A stretch of DNA of 25,000 bases from Apostichopus japonicus (GCF_037975245.1 NC_092568.1:30737501-30762500); one strand, 5' to 3'; shown: positions 1 to 11,593, counted from the first letter of the stretch. Program-made: numbers and translations. The notes: generated by a model not told the origin, from the sequence alone.

Positions 1-871
1 TTTTCTCTTTAAATTTGCTTCTATGTTTAAAATTCTATGTGAGATTAGCATTTTCAGTGAGATTTAATTAAGTGAACAAGTAATGTCCCCTGAATGTAAT
101 TTCTGAATTTAACGAAGTTCAGTATACTAATGAAGACACTAACAAGTAACCTCAAAACAAGCAAAGCAGAATTGCTTTAGGTAAAACTCTTTTTATAATG
201 GAATATGGATTATAAAGGAATTCTCTTCGTGTTCACTGAAACGTAAAATTATTTTAAATGAAACTCCTTATAACGAACAATTATTTCAAAATCATTTGAC
301 AAATACGGACCTATGGGTATTTTTTTTTGGAAAACAATTCCTCTTGGTTATGTTTTGGAAAGAATTTTGAAATGAAATGATGCAGTACAACAACAACAAA
401 AATCGCCAATGGTTTGGGTAGTGGTTAATCGACTATACATGCTAACGTTAAAGCACTATAGCGTGCAATTGATACAAGGACGGAGCTACACTTCTGGTTT
501 AGGGGTTCAATACTTTTCTGGGAACAAACCCCACCCCCCCCCTTCCCGAACCGGACCACTTTGTATCCCTTGACATCAGTAATATTATCATGGGTTTTTT
601 TTCTTCCTTTTACAATTTAGAGAGTCTGGTGTTTTAAAGCATTACCCGGAACCGGTATTTTATGTTGTGCCAAATTACCCTAAACAACATTTGCACTGGA
701 ATTACATCCCCCCCCCCCCAAAAAAAAAACTGATGGCAGCATGCTCCCTAGCAACAGGCTTATATTTTGTTGCATGTTCGAAAAATGTTTTTTAAATATT
801 GTTTTCACTTTCAATCTGCATATTTTAATGACAATAGGATAAATAAACAGTTACAACGATTTATTACAAAA
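1..871 (+). other. Probable 3' part of the last intron of the GPB5-like gene
   Basis: No open frame or cystine-knot signature (CxGxC) was found here. The stretch is AT-rich and has a C9 run at 534-542 and a C12 run followed by A10 at 708-729. It is assigned to the intron only because it lies upstream of the acceptor at 893; the 5' boundary of the intron is outside the window or not recognisable. Confidence 0.45.
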
Positions 872-893
872 TCATCTCTTTTCCTTTGTTTAG
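872..893 (+). promoter_or_regulatory. 3' splice site (polypyrimidine tract + AG) of the GPB5-like exon
   Basis: A pyrimidine-rich run containing CTCTTTTCCTTTG is followed by TTTAG ending at 893. The open frame of the GPB5-like exon begins at the next base, and the AG forms part of an in-frame stop (TAG 891-893), so the reading frame and the splice site independently give the same exon boundary. Confidence 0.75.
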
Positions 894-1100
894 ATTCCTG
901 AGTTAATGCCGCCTTACGTATATTCAGTCCATCCTTGCTGTATCCATGACGACTATACCTTAGTAACCATTCCATTACCAGACTGTGATTCCGGTGTGGA
1001 CCCTTCGTTTACGTATCGTGATGCCAATGGATGTAAATGCCACACCATACATGATTCAAAAACAGCATATGACTATAGGCCGGATTATTATATTGTATGA
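894..1100 (+). CDS. GPB5: Terminal coding exon of a glycoprotein hormone beta-5 (thyrostimulin beta)-like gene, partial
   Basis: This 68-codon open frame starts exactly at a splice acceptor (AG at 892-893; the in-frame codon before it is TAG) and ends at TGA 1098-1100. Residues 6-16 read PPYVYSVHPCC, and residues 28-41 read LPDCDSGVDPSFTY, followed by CKC at 47-49. That order (PPY..., Cys, LP(D/N)C..GVDP..TY, CxC) is the C-terminal half of GPB5, a secreted cystine-knot subunit that pairs with GPA2 and signals through an LGR-type receptor. The start at an intron boundary fits vertebrate genes of this family, where the last exon begins near this point. The signal peptide and the CxGxC half must lie in upstream exons outside the window. 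Oddities: the two cysteines expected after CxC are absent (Ile52; Tyr59 or Tyr61), and there is an extra Cys beside the first one. The frame is otherwise intact. It could be a functional divergent paralog or a young pseudogene. Homology was recognised by eye, without a database search. Confidence 0.8.
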   Translation: MPELMPPYVYSVHPCCIHDDYTLVTIPLPDCDSGVDPSFTYRDANGCKCHTIHDSKTAYDYRPDYYIV

Positions 1101-1600
1101 ATTATGTCACGTGGAGGTTATCATAATTTGGCTCAAAATTTCAGAACCAACCTTTGGGGGAGGGGAGGGGAGGGGACCTGGACATCGAGAGCCCTGGTTC
1201 AATTAACCGGGTGAACCGCCCATTGTTATTTCTCTGTTTATAACACAATCTAACCAAACTCGTTTAGAAAATTGTTATTCCATCTCTGGATATAGAATAC
1301 TATATGCTCCAGTTCATGCAGTTTTGTGGGGGAGGGGGTGGGGGAGATATTGAAGCTTGTTTTCCAAGTGACCGAGAATGTGTATGAACAACTTATTATG
1401 TGTTGTTTTTCTTTGTCAGGTGTTTGAAAATTTATCTTGTTTAGACTGGTATTAGTTTTCTCGAAATAGTAGCAAAAAGATGTAACCAAAATTGATTGTA
1501 GGGGAAAACGGTGATTGTTAAATAGTCTACATCTTTCTTAAAATTTGCGATATAGTGGAAGAAGAAGTATAATAAATACGGTAAACAAACAATATGTAGC
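1101..1600 (+). other. Likely 3' UTR of the GPB5-like gene, with a polyadenylation signal
   Basis: The region follows the stop codon at 1098-1100. The first canonical AATAAA downstream is at 1571-1576, with a T-rich stretch around 1617-1625 that could act as the downstream element. The UTR end is inferred. It holds two G-rich blocks, 1156-1175 and 1328-1344. Confidence 0.4.
1156..1175 (+). other. G-quadruplex motif in the putative 3' UTR
   Basis: Four G runs (5, 4, 4 and 4) are separated by single A bases. This meets the strict G4 pattern with 1-nt loops, the most stable class. It lies on the sense strand of the GPB5-like exon, 56 bases after the stop, so the RNA could fold it. A second block at 1328-1344 has three G5 runs. 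Confidence 0.7.
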
Positions 1601-2930
1601 GAAATAGCTCCTAACGTTTTTTTGGTAAATGCTACCACTACAGCTGTGCACACAAAACTGCTATATCAGTAGGCCATAGTGAAAAGTACGCTTGCATGCA
1701 TGAGATGTGTAAATTGTTTCAAAAATTGAAATATTGAGATTCAAAAATTGCTTTGCAGTGCCGATAGAAAACCATTTTATATCTAATGCCAAATTTTCTT
1801 CTCGTTTTATTAGTTTATTTATTCAGCTTTTTCTTTTGGTTTAAAAAAAAATGATTTAAAAATGATTTTAGCAAAGTCCTTTACTTTAGTGCTCACTCAT
1901 TAGTGTTCACATTTTACATCTCCAACTTCATGTTCTTTTCAACTAACTTACAAGACTTGAGAAAAACAGTTAAGCATAAGATATCGTGTCATCAATTCAT
2001 TATTGGATAGTTCCATTGAATGTTACATTAATTGCATATACACGCTAGTTCGGGGAACGGGAGACGTCCACGGGTGGGGTAAGTGGTACAGCCGAGGGGG
2101 GGGGGGGAGCTACGGTCAATTAAAGTGTTCGGTAAAATATAGAATAACGTATCCTCATATCATAGTATACATAAAGAAAAATGAACACTTGAAAAACGAA
2201 TCCGATGACATAAATGTCACTCCCCAATCCCTACCCTTCCCTTACCCCTCTCCTGACTGTGATGCTCCAAAAGGGGAACCTGTCTTTTCTTATGGTCGGT
2301 TGTTGTAGCAGGTTGACATTAAGATGAACTTAGGCAAATACATTAAACGTTTATAGTAAACTTCTTTCGCTCTTCCCACAATCCTCCCTGCGCCCCCAAC
2401 CGCCCCCCAATACCCACCACCCGCCTACATTCCCGTGTCCTCTTCATGCTCTCTACTATAGCTCAACCGTCTCCTCGTGCCTATAGTTCTAATTATGTTC
2501 AGTAGATACTTGTTACTTTGTATAGTAAATGTGTCAAACAGTATTAGTCTTTCAGCTAACAATACATGCAGATAGCTTTTATTTTCCATTTAATAACTTT
2601 TATCGGTTTCTTTCTGCTTAGTGACGGGTGGGGGAAAACATGTTACAATAGCATTGATTGTATCAGAGAACAACGTATGTTACATGTCAATGATATAGTC
2701 TGTATAATGCAAGCGTAATAAGTATAGACAAGTAATACTATAGTACCATAAACTTGAAGGACCCCCCCCCCACCCCTCCAATGGGTCGAACAGGGTAGGG
2801 TTACACCTATCATATTTATAGTAAGAAAGGTAATATGAACCAAGGACATTATATCTAATGTATTGTTGATAATACATCAAAATGTTACATTTCACAGTAA
2901 TTTCCAATGTTTTTTTAAAAATAAATATTG
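1601..2930. other. Noncoding stretch with G/C tracts
   Basis: No gene is supported. G12 lies at 2096-2107 and C10 at 2762-2771, with a C-rich stretch at 2385-2430. A 101-codon open frame at 2003-2308 (+) ends in a segment resembling the GPB5 Cys-loop; it is discussed as a finding and not called as a gene. Confidence 0.5.
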
Positions 2931-2966
2931 AAGCCTGACGAGTCGGGCAGAGCCCGAAGTAGGCTT
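2931..2966. repeat. Nested perfect inverted repeat (two-stem hairpin)
   Basis: The outer arms AAGCCT (2931-2936) and AGGCTT (2961-2966) enclose the inner arms TCGGGC (2943-2948) and GCCCGA (2952-2957), with an AGA loop. Both stems are perfect 6-bp pairs. The GC content is much higher than the flanks. It may be the end of a mobile element, but no second copy is present in the window. Confidence 0.55.
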
Positions 2967-4996
2967 ACAACCCCATGCAGATTAGCAGTGTCAATTACGG
3001 GACCCGAGGAAGTATGGAATGAAAAACAGTCATGTATCTTAATTTTCACAACGTACGGTTCGGTACTCATGATAAGAATATAAATCGTTTCAAAAACCGG
3101 AGCCAGGTGACAAACTTGTCCCCGGGGGTCGATTTAAGTCTCGACGCCTCTGTGAGGTATATGTATGTAATGAAGTGTTTATACTTTATAGTGAAAGGTG
3201 CAATCAGTCGGGTAGGTGACTCATACTTGTCACATGAGCTATGTTTGTACTTAGACAATGAGCCTCCATTCTGTCGAATTCTGCCTACAAATATAATGAC
3301 AATCTTCAAAAACTAACCTACAAAAATAACGCTTGTCTATCCTATTTTAACCTTGCAAGGAAACCTATAAGAAGATCAAAAACAAAAACGAACGAATCTA
3401 AAAGATTGCCTATATTTTCATGACAGTATATACAACTTAATCATCATTACGTTGCAATATACTGACAAAACCACGCGAATGTATGAAGCACAGACCTTCA
3501 GAAATGTGAGTTGTGGTTGTTTGAAACAGAAAGGAGTTCATTAGACAATATTGGGTTAGAGTAATTACCTAATGAATTAAGCCTTAACAGAAAATAAAAA
3601 ATCCATGGTGACCGTACAACGTCCTTGAAATCAATATAGAATAGCGATAAAAATTATTGCGTTCAAATTTTGTTGAAGTTAAAGTATAATATTTTCTGAA
3701 AGACGAAATTTCTTAATTTCTTTATTAACGATATCTGAGTTATACACAAATCCATTCAAGAAAAACCACCGATAATCCTAGCGTAATAAGAACGTTAAAG
3801 AGACTATGAAGTTTAAAGTATAAACAAAAAATCAAGCATATAAATTTGGTGTATTTCACGAAAACGTAAATTATTTAATATATTTTGTTCATTTAATGTT
3901 CTTTTCATCCATTTTGCATCACTGGAAACATTTTCTTTATTATGTCTCTCTCTTTGGGGGGGGGGGGGGTAGGAGGAGAATACTGTTACCCAAACGTTAC
4001 GTAATGTACTAAGTGTTCCTTTTTCTCCCACATGTTGGTTTCATATTCTGACCTGTTTACGTTTTTATCGTCCAAGAAGTATGTGTGCTAGAAGAATTAG
4101 AAAAACACCGCAGAGAACTCAAACAACTCGTCTTTTCTTCATTATTTGTTTCTTTTTCGTATTTAAAATGTCAAAAACAAAAAATAAGACCAACCTCGCC
4201 GTAAAGAAGTTTGCTATAAATATCTCTTCTTAAAAATAGAGCAGATAATGTTGTAAATTATTTGTTCTTTGTGTAGAAGCATGTACGTCTTTCGCAACGT
4301 CTGTCGCAATGTCTCCAAGTAGACTGATCAAATAATTATACTAAACAGATGCAAAGAATGTATCGTGTTACTGATTAAAACAGTAATTTATCAGGAACTA
4401 CTTTGCCTAAGAACCAACCTTTACAACCGTCCCGTTCGCATTTTTTTTTTAACATTGCTTATTCTTAATGTCAATCATTTCTGTTCGGTTTAATCAGTGA
4501 ATGTTGATAAGAGATGTAAGCCTTTTGTGTATAACACAAGAAAGGGATTGTGTAACACATCGGAAACATTCACCGTACAAATTTGAATTTGATATGAACC
4601 GGTTATTCCTGTTTGAGAGGATTACTTTACCGTTTACCGTTTGACTTGAAGCTTACGAAGATAGGATAAACGTGTTCACGAAGTGATCGAGTTTACTGCG
4701 GTAATGAATTATTAACTATACTTCCTTCACTGTCTCAAAACCAGAGGAGACGGTAAAGGGTGCAATCAGGTGGAGGTGGGAGGGGGTACAGACCTCGAGG
4801 AACAGGGGCACACGTGAATCTCATTTGAGGATACATACCACACAATCACCTACAAATATCCCAATAGAATGAATCCGCAATATGTGCATTTTTGTAGCAC
4901 AAATTCGGTACTAATTTGAAAGTGTTTCAACAAGGCGGCACATCATGAAAACCCTATATACGGTAATGTAGCAAAAGACACTTTGGATGAACATGA
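2967..4996. other. Unrecognised AT-rich stretch with a G14 tract
   Basis: No gene or element was recognised. The 94-codon frame at 3032-3316 has no domain I know and overlaps an equally long frame on the other strand. G14 lies at 3956-3969. A purine-rich G stretch lies around 4768-4787. Confidence 0.4.
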
Positions 4997-5051
4997 GGGT
5001 ATGGGGGAGTGGGGAAGTGGGGGCATGGGGGCATGGGGGCATGGGGTGTAG
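4997..5051 (+). repeat. G-run minisatellite, G-quadruplex capable
   Basis: Six G runs of 4-5 bases lie at 5003, 5011, 5019, 5027, 5035 and 5043. The last four are spaced exactly 8 bp apart as GGGGGCAT units. This is a short tandem array that satisfies the G4 pattern. Confidence 0.75.
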
Positions 5052-6860
5052 GGTTTCCGGGAAAGGTAGCTCCTACTTTGCTACAATGTTTGCTGTCAAA
5101 AACCAAATTTAATTATTCACCGGGGGAATCTGAAAGTGTTCGAATACTACTTCCATCGATTTTTCTTTGCGAGGGGTCGGGCGGGGTAGGGCGGTATAGG
5201 GCTGACGTCTTTATCTTTTTGTACTCAACATTCCCTCAGTCATTTATCCGTGCTTTTACAACCGTGCATTTATTGTTCCATCTCTATCGATGAGCTTTCG
5301 TCAATATTTTGTCAATATTATGGAAACTTTCTCATTTGGATCAATAAGGATAAAAATTGTTCCACTTTTCAAGACATCAATGTTGAAATGTTTATTGCTT
5401 TAGGGGCGTAGAAGCTAAGAAATATACTTGACGAAATTTGAGACTATGATTTCTCTTTCAAACTTGAAAATCGCTACGAGAAAATATGAAATATCTGAAA
5501 ATGTTGCAGCATACGGCAGCTTCTTTAACCCCATGGAACTTGGCGAGGGGGTCTTCTCCTTCGTTACCCCCTGTACTCCAGGCCGTGACTAGTGTATCCC
5601 GACCTCCTCAGAAAGAAAAACCTTCAATACAACTCTGAGTAGTGATACATGTTAAAAAGGTAACATCAAATGTTAAATGCCCTTCCTAGAGAAAGCTGTA
5701 TATACTTTCAAATTCCATCAGGAAAAATTCACCTATACAACATTTACATCTCGGACACGTCTAAATGTCCATAGTGCACTCTAACCTTATAGATCACCAA
5801 TATGTTTAACATGTTTAGACTACTAAGAAAGCTAAATACATTCCATTTGGTTGTAACCATCTTGGTATCTGTTAAAAATTCTTTGTTTTCTCTTTAAATA
5901 ATACCTCCAGAAGAAATTTCATTGACATATTCTCGAGAGAAAACGTTCTTCTTTTCGATCCAAAATTCAACACTTCGTTTTACAATTCCGTTCACACCAA
6001 TGACGTTTCTACGGTTTGATTTCAATTTCTATCAGCACAATATTTTAGCTGACTCTTTCTATAACTCAATTGAAACGTTCAGTTTTCTTCACACCTTTGA
6101 CGATATAATGGTTTATCACCATTCTCATATCATATTTTTTTTTATATATGCTATTTAGATGACCTTTACGATACTAACAACAATTAGCCCATTAATCGAT
6201 AAATCAATAATTCGATAAATCGTTGTTAGCCATATCTTTTAATATATGTCTATAGGGAACGAACAAGGTGATATATATCTTTGCACAGAAATAATTCTGC
6301 AAATTGTGTTTTCGCTGTTTCTTTTTGTCTTAATTATATGAAACGTCATTCAAAATGGTCTGATGCTTCCGTGTGTTGATCTTCTTGAACACTATCCGGT
6401 TAAATATCGTGATAAGTTCATTATACAAAATATGTGTTCATTTGAAATGACGTTCGCTTTGTTCTAAATATGGAGGTCCTTTGAGAATCCTCTTCTATGA
6501 CGCCACTTCACCCCCATCCCCACCGCCACCCGTTCCTCTTTATTTCTCATATCGTTATACCATTATGCATAGATCGATATCCAAGGAACGCTGCACTTCT
6601 CAGAAAGAGAGATACATAAAGTACAAGGATTCAAAATTGACAAGTTTTGTTGATATTAAAACATGAATTATAACAGCAAACTCACGGTCGGATCACTTCA
6701 GGAAACATTTTAGTCTTTATATGTGATAATCCAAGAAAACAGCAAATAATAAGTGCTGGTAATGTTTCTACATGTATTTTTTTCTCCATATATTAAATCT
6801 ATATTATATGTCTTTAAAATATCCTAAAACTCTAAGATGCTCCTCTAAGGTTACACTAAT
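5052..6860. other. Unrecognised noncoding stretch
   Basis: No supported gene. A GC-richer patch at 5510-5600 could be an old repeat but has no second copy here. The 78-codon frame at 5922-6158 is F/Y/I-rich low-complexity translation of AT-rich DNA. Confidence 0.4.
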
Positions 6861-7162
6861 GATGACGTCAGGCCTATGAAAAAGTTCAGAGAACCTTTTT
6901 GGTTTGGTTGAGTTATAAGAATTTATCAAACGGTGGATTAACATTAACATTTACACCTGTACTGCATAGGGAACCGATGACATTGTCAATTAAGCCTCAA
7001 AACGAGCATTCCAGACGTCTTCGGCATATTTTTCTTAAAGCTGGATCTCTTGATAATTAGGATATAGCTCTATGGAAACGTTACTTTACTAGCACTCAAA
7101 ATAGTCTTTACTTGGATTCTAACATATTAAGACTAAGATTCTGCCTAAAGTCATCTTTTAAT
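6861..7162 (+). repeat. Possible divergent third copy of the CRE-bearing dispersed repeat
   Basis: It shares landmarks in the same order with the repeat copies at 12512 and 15969: TGACGTCA (6863-6870), GGCCT, GAGCATTCCAGA (7004-7015), and TTCTGCCTAAAGTCA (7139-7153), which also occurs at 16326-16340 just past the second copy. The spacing differs by tens to over a hundred bases, so this is a weak call. Confidence 0.3.
6863..6870. promoter_or_regulatory. TGACGTCA palindrome (full CRE site) 1
   Basis: A perfect consensus binding site for CREB/ATF bZIP factors, inside the possible divergent repeat copy. Function is not shown. Confidence 0.5.
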
Positions 7163-7715
7163 CAGTGTAGAGAGGATTGGCTAATGTTTTGTAAGAGTAA
7201 CGGGAGCTGAAACGAGGACTTCACTGACTACCTCGTGAATTTTAGCAAACAAATTATCTTTGTTCTGTAAACTGTTTAAATCGCTATTTAGCAGTCTGTT
7301 CGTGTTGAAGATCATGACGCAAATAATGACTCATATATACACGTTGTACTTAACAGTATCAGTATGACTACCAACATCTGTGTCATGATACAAATGCCCT
7401 TTATCTAGATTAATAGACTTGGTCGGTTTCAAGGCAAATGTATTACACGTTCATAGGTTAACAAGCTTGCTATGGGTGACATTAATTACTTCATATAGGC
7501 TATACCCCTTGAGTATTGCAGTTCCTATCATATGCACCCAGGGGCATAACCAGATCTATGTCATAAGGAGGAGGGGATACGCTGTTATGTGATAATTTAG
7601 TCCCGGGGGAGGGGTCTAAGGGTGGGATGAAAATCACCATTTCATATGTAGGGTGCATAGATGCAAAATGGTGCTGTATTTTGCAACTTTTGAAACAATA
7701 TTGAATGTTGTACTG
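7163..7715. other. Unrecognised stretch left of the hAT MITE
   Basis: No gene or repeat was recognised. A G-rich patch lies at 7565-7625. Confidence 0.35.
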
Positions 7716-8080
7716 CTGGGGTGGGCAACCTACGGCCTGCGGGCCACATGTGGCCCGCCGGTGATTATTTTGCGGCCCGTGAGATGTCTCAAGAAAAGAA
7801 AAAAAAACAATCTATTTTACATCATCACAAAAAAACGAGCTAGCTGCTTAGAATTTATCAGCACTAATGATGCTGCAGGTAGGCCTATACCCCATTAATT
7901 ATCAACTGTACTGTATTGACATTATGTTTTGTGAATACGATATAGTACACACACCTATTGCTTGAAAGTCCTCGTAATAAAAGGTTTGAAATCATCAGCA
8001 CGTTGTTGGTGAGTTGCGGCCTAGTCAATTTTTCACTCCTTATATCTGGCCCATTCATTCAAAAAGGTTGCCCACCCCTG
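7716..8080. mobile_element. Non-autonomous hAT-type DNA transposon (MITE), about 365 bp
   Basis: The left end CTGGGGTGGGCAACCT (7716-7731) and right end AGGTTGCCCACCCCTG (8065-8080) are inverted repeats matching at 15 of 16 positions. They fit the C(A)GGGGTGGGCAACC terminus known from hAT elements. The subterminal region carries GCGGGCCACATGTGGCCCGC (7739-7758), a perfect 20-bp palindrome of the kind found in this group. No transposase frame exists inside. The 8-bp target duplication is imperfect: TTGTACTG abuts the left end (7708-7715), and GTGTACTG lies at 8084-8091, three bases beyond the right end. An 81-codon frame across the left end is a by-product. Confidence 0.8.
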
Positions 8081-8879
8081 CTAGTGTACTGTATACATGT
8101 GATATCTTTATGTATACAGTGGAGTCTATTCACTAGGACATTTGTTTGATGTCACTACGGCGAGTAGGGGAGGGGGGGCTGGGCCACCGGATTTTAGTTA
8201 CGTGTGGGAAATTATAACTTCGCTTACTGAGTTGCATATTAAATTATTAAGATGAATAATATAAGATGAAATAAAATGTCAGTGTAAATTTTCCATCACA
8301 CACTCTAAATTCTTTCGTCAGATATATCAAAACTGCAGAAATTTTAATATGTAATAAAATAGTGCATGTTGAGATAAAATAGTCAACAATTTCAGATAAA
8401 GCAGTCGAAAGTACCACTTGCTCCTAATAATTCCTTTTTATATTTAAATACAAAGAGTAAAAACTGAAGACAAGAAAACCAGGAAGATAAAAAGTCGAAA
8501 CTTCGGATCAGTTCTAAATTTTCCGAAACAGAAGACAAAATCTTCGTCAAAATTTCGAGAAATTTAGAAATTCTGATACGCGATAGAGGATATTTGGAGA
8601 TAAAAAGTTGAAACTGCCAACATTCCGTATGGGCCCTGCACCGTTCTAACATTTAAATACAAAAAGAGGGTTTTTTGGGGACTCATTTGCAGAAAGATTT
8701 TTTTTTGCCACTACTCTAACATTTTGGACCACATTGGACCAAGGTTGTGACAAGACCAAATCTTGACAACTTTTCACAAATTCTCTTCTAATATATGTAT
8801 CAGGTTTGGAAAAGTTCCTTCATCTATTAAAGAGTCTATCTAATATCACATAAATGTGATGCAACAATCTCTGAATCAG

Positions 8880-8887
8880 TGACGTCA
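8880..8887. promoter_or_regulatory. TGACGTCA palindrome (full CRE site) 2
   Basis: A perfect CRE consensus in unannotated DNA, followed by ATATG. Confidence 0.45.
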
Positions 8888-11593
8888 TATGTTTGGAAAG
8901 AAGGGGAACTGAATCAACATTTGGAGGGCACAGAACGCGCATAATGCAATGTGGCAAGGTGCGAGAACTAAGCGGCTTGGTGTCCGCCCTCGTGTTCGCC
9001 CACCATAAGGCCCTAGTGAGGTCAAGGAGAGACACCCCCCCCCCCATCTTTGTGGTTTTCATCGCTTGCAGATCTTATATCAGCTTCAAATCAGCATTTT
9101 TATAGTAAAATGTCGTCAGACTGTGTATATTCCTTTCTCTATATTTTTGGACAAGGAAATTGCCCAATAATTTTTTTTTTTTTTTTTGCAGGAGAGGGTT
9201 TTTTTTATCAGGGTGTCACCGAACATGAGGGGGGGGGGACTTGAGTTGCCACGGCCCCAAAATTGACAGAATTTCATGTAAACGTGCCGGTTTTGTTCAC
9301 CTTCTTGTCTCGGATTGATGGTGATTTAGTCTATATTAGACGAGCCCTCTGCACGGCCCTATATTGGGTAGAGGAATTGGGAGAACTATCACGATGTGAA
9401 GTTGAAGGTATAAAAGATTTCCAGCAACAATTGGGTAAAAATAAGGAAACAAAACCAAAATGTTTGCATACTTTTCCTAATAAATCAATATGATTCATGT
9501 TTGTAAAACTGAAAATCTTTTAATGCCGTGACCAGAATGGGGACCCAATTGCTCCACTGGGGTAACACACTGTGGGTAGGGGTCCAAGGCCCCTTGTCCC
9601 ATGCAATTAGTGTGTTGAATAGACCCTGCGTGCACGCACCATGTAAAAATATAGCAATGAGCGGGACTGAAAAAGCTTCATTGCTGTAACTTACTCAACA
9701 TATATCTTTAAATGCAACATCGTAAGGGACTCATGTTAAATTGAGTATCCAAGGATATTTGTTGTAGGTTACTTGCGCTTTGACATTCCAGGCAAATGCT
9801 ATATTTTGTTATACTTTATATATACTTTATTGGGGATTTCATATAAGGAAGACATTGAAAAATACTTTTACGGTCACATTGGTTTTCTACTAAAACTTGA
9901 TTGTACCTCGATGACGACATAAGACGAAATATATTGCCTATCGTGTTAGACTCGTTAAGATATATACCGCTAGGTGTCTTCAATGATTGCATATAGCAAC
10001 AGAACGGAAAAAAAAGCCTGTAGTTTATGCAGTGGCTGTCAAACTCAATTATGATTTCATTTTATTCACCGCGGGGAAGACAGGTTGATAACCGTATCAG
10101 AAATTATCCGAAATCGTTGATAATTTACCAATTTCAAGACCAATTCACGAAGATATTTTGTTTTTATAACGGAATTGAGCGCTAGGAATGTTGGTGACAG
10201 ATGACAATTTTGTCGAAAATTGGGTTAATTTGGTCGTAATATTTTATAAAAGATACAAGTCTAAGTACAGAGAGATAACAACAGAAGAAAAAAATTAAAC
10301 AAGAAATTAAAACAAGGGTATAGAAACTGTAATCGAGGAAAAGTAAAAAACGGAAAAGAGAACATTCTACACAATAATTACTTTCGATGTTTCAAATGGT
10401 GGAAAATAATCAATTTACGAAATATTTACACCGTTAGTTCACGTTTCAAGATGAGCTCATTTGATTAGCAAATGCGCAACCTTTCCTGATCAGGAGAAAA
10501 TTTAAAATGTTAAAGGTGATATATAGGTGAACCTGCACAGTTATGGTGCACAATGATTCTTGGGATATATATTAAAAAATTTTAAAAATAATGCTAATGG
10601 AGTTTAATAGAAACATGTGGAAAGAATATTAAATTGGCACAAAAACTATTGCGGGACTATAGTAACTGACTAGAGAAATATGTTAAAAATAATAGTGACT
10701 GTGAATAATTTGAGAATCTCAGAGAATTTAATTATTTTGACAACTTTTTGATTTTTTTAACACTTTGAAATCTGGTGTAATTGCTGATGACATTCAAGGA
10801 TACAGTAAATTAGTAAAAGTTCTAACAAAAGCAGGTGGCTGCGTCTTTATAGATCAATACCCCATATTCATAGCATTTTATGGCAAAGTTATGAATATTT
10901 CAAAATGTGCTGATATTTTGTGGAAGCAGTTAGCAAAAGCAGAGTTATGGAGGTCATATAGAGGCAGTTGAGCTGGAAAAAAATGGATTTACAAATCATT
11001 GATCTATTAAGCAAAATAACTTCCTAGCCAAAAAAAAAGAGAAAGGTTACGTTCCATTTCCTGGAACAAAGGAGGGTCTCGGCTAGAAATATTCTGTTAC
11101 ATCTCAGCTATAACAACATATCGGGACTCGGTTTTCGAATAACAATGTAGAATTTTTGTTCTTCATTACCATACAGAAGTGTCACATGCATAAACTGCCA
11201 CTGAATATCCAACAGGTCACTTACAAACCGCCGCATCCATATACAGTTTATCTTCCAAAGATGCTAAACAATTTTTCTCATGATATGTCCATTTTACGTG
11301 TATTAAATCAGAGAACAACACGATACCTCACACGGCGATTAATCAACCAAATGGACTTTGTTTTTACAGAAAAAACATCTGTTCTGGTTCTTTTTCTTTC
11401 GTTCGTTATGTTAAGCTTCATTTCTGCATGGTTACTTTTAATTTATTAATAATGTTTGCAGGTTTCACGTTACACAAGGTTTACCTTCAATATCTCTAAG
11501 AAAATTCATTACCAGATATTGGTAATTATACTGTCAACCTTCATTTTACGAGAATTCTCTTTTTTTTAGTGATATGTTTAAAAGTTAAGTTAT

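Noticed and set aside
2936-2960. Hammerhead ribozyme core (CTGACGA ... GAA) inside the nested hairpin
   Set aside because: The core-like bases are there, but helix II does not pair in the required register, helix I is absent, and the position before the cleavage site would be C instead of U.
10741-10971. Lys/Ile-rich frame as an exon
   Set aside because: No domain, no convincing acceptor or donor, and low-complexity AT-rich surroundings.
11156-11449. 97-codon frame with hydrophobic C-terminus as a membrane protein
   Set aside because: It depends on a non-ATG start, has no recognised family, and T-rich DNA yields hydrophobic residues by chance.
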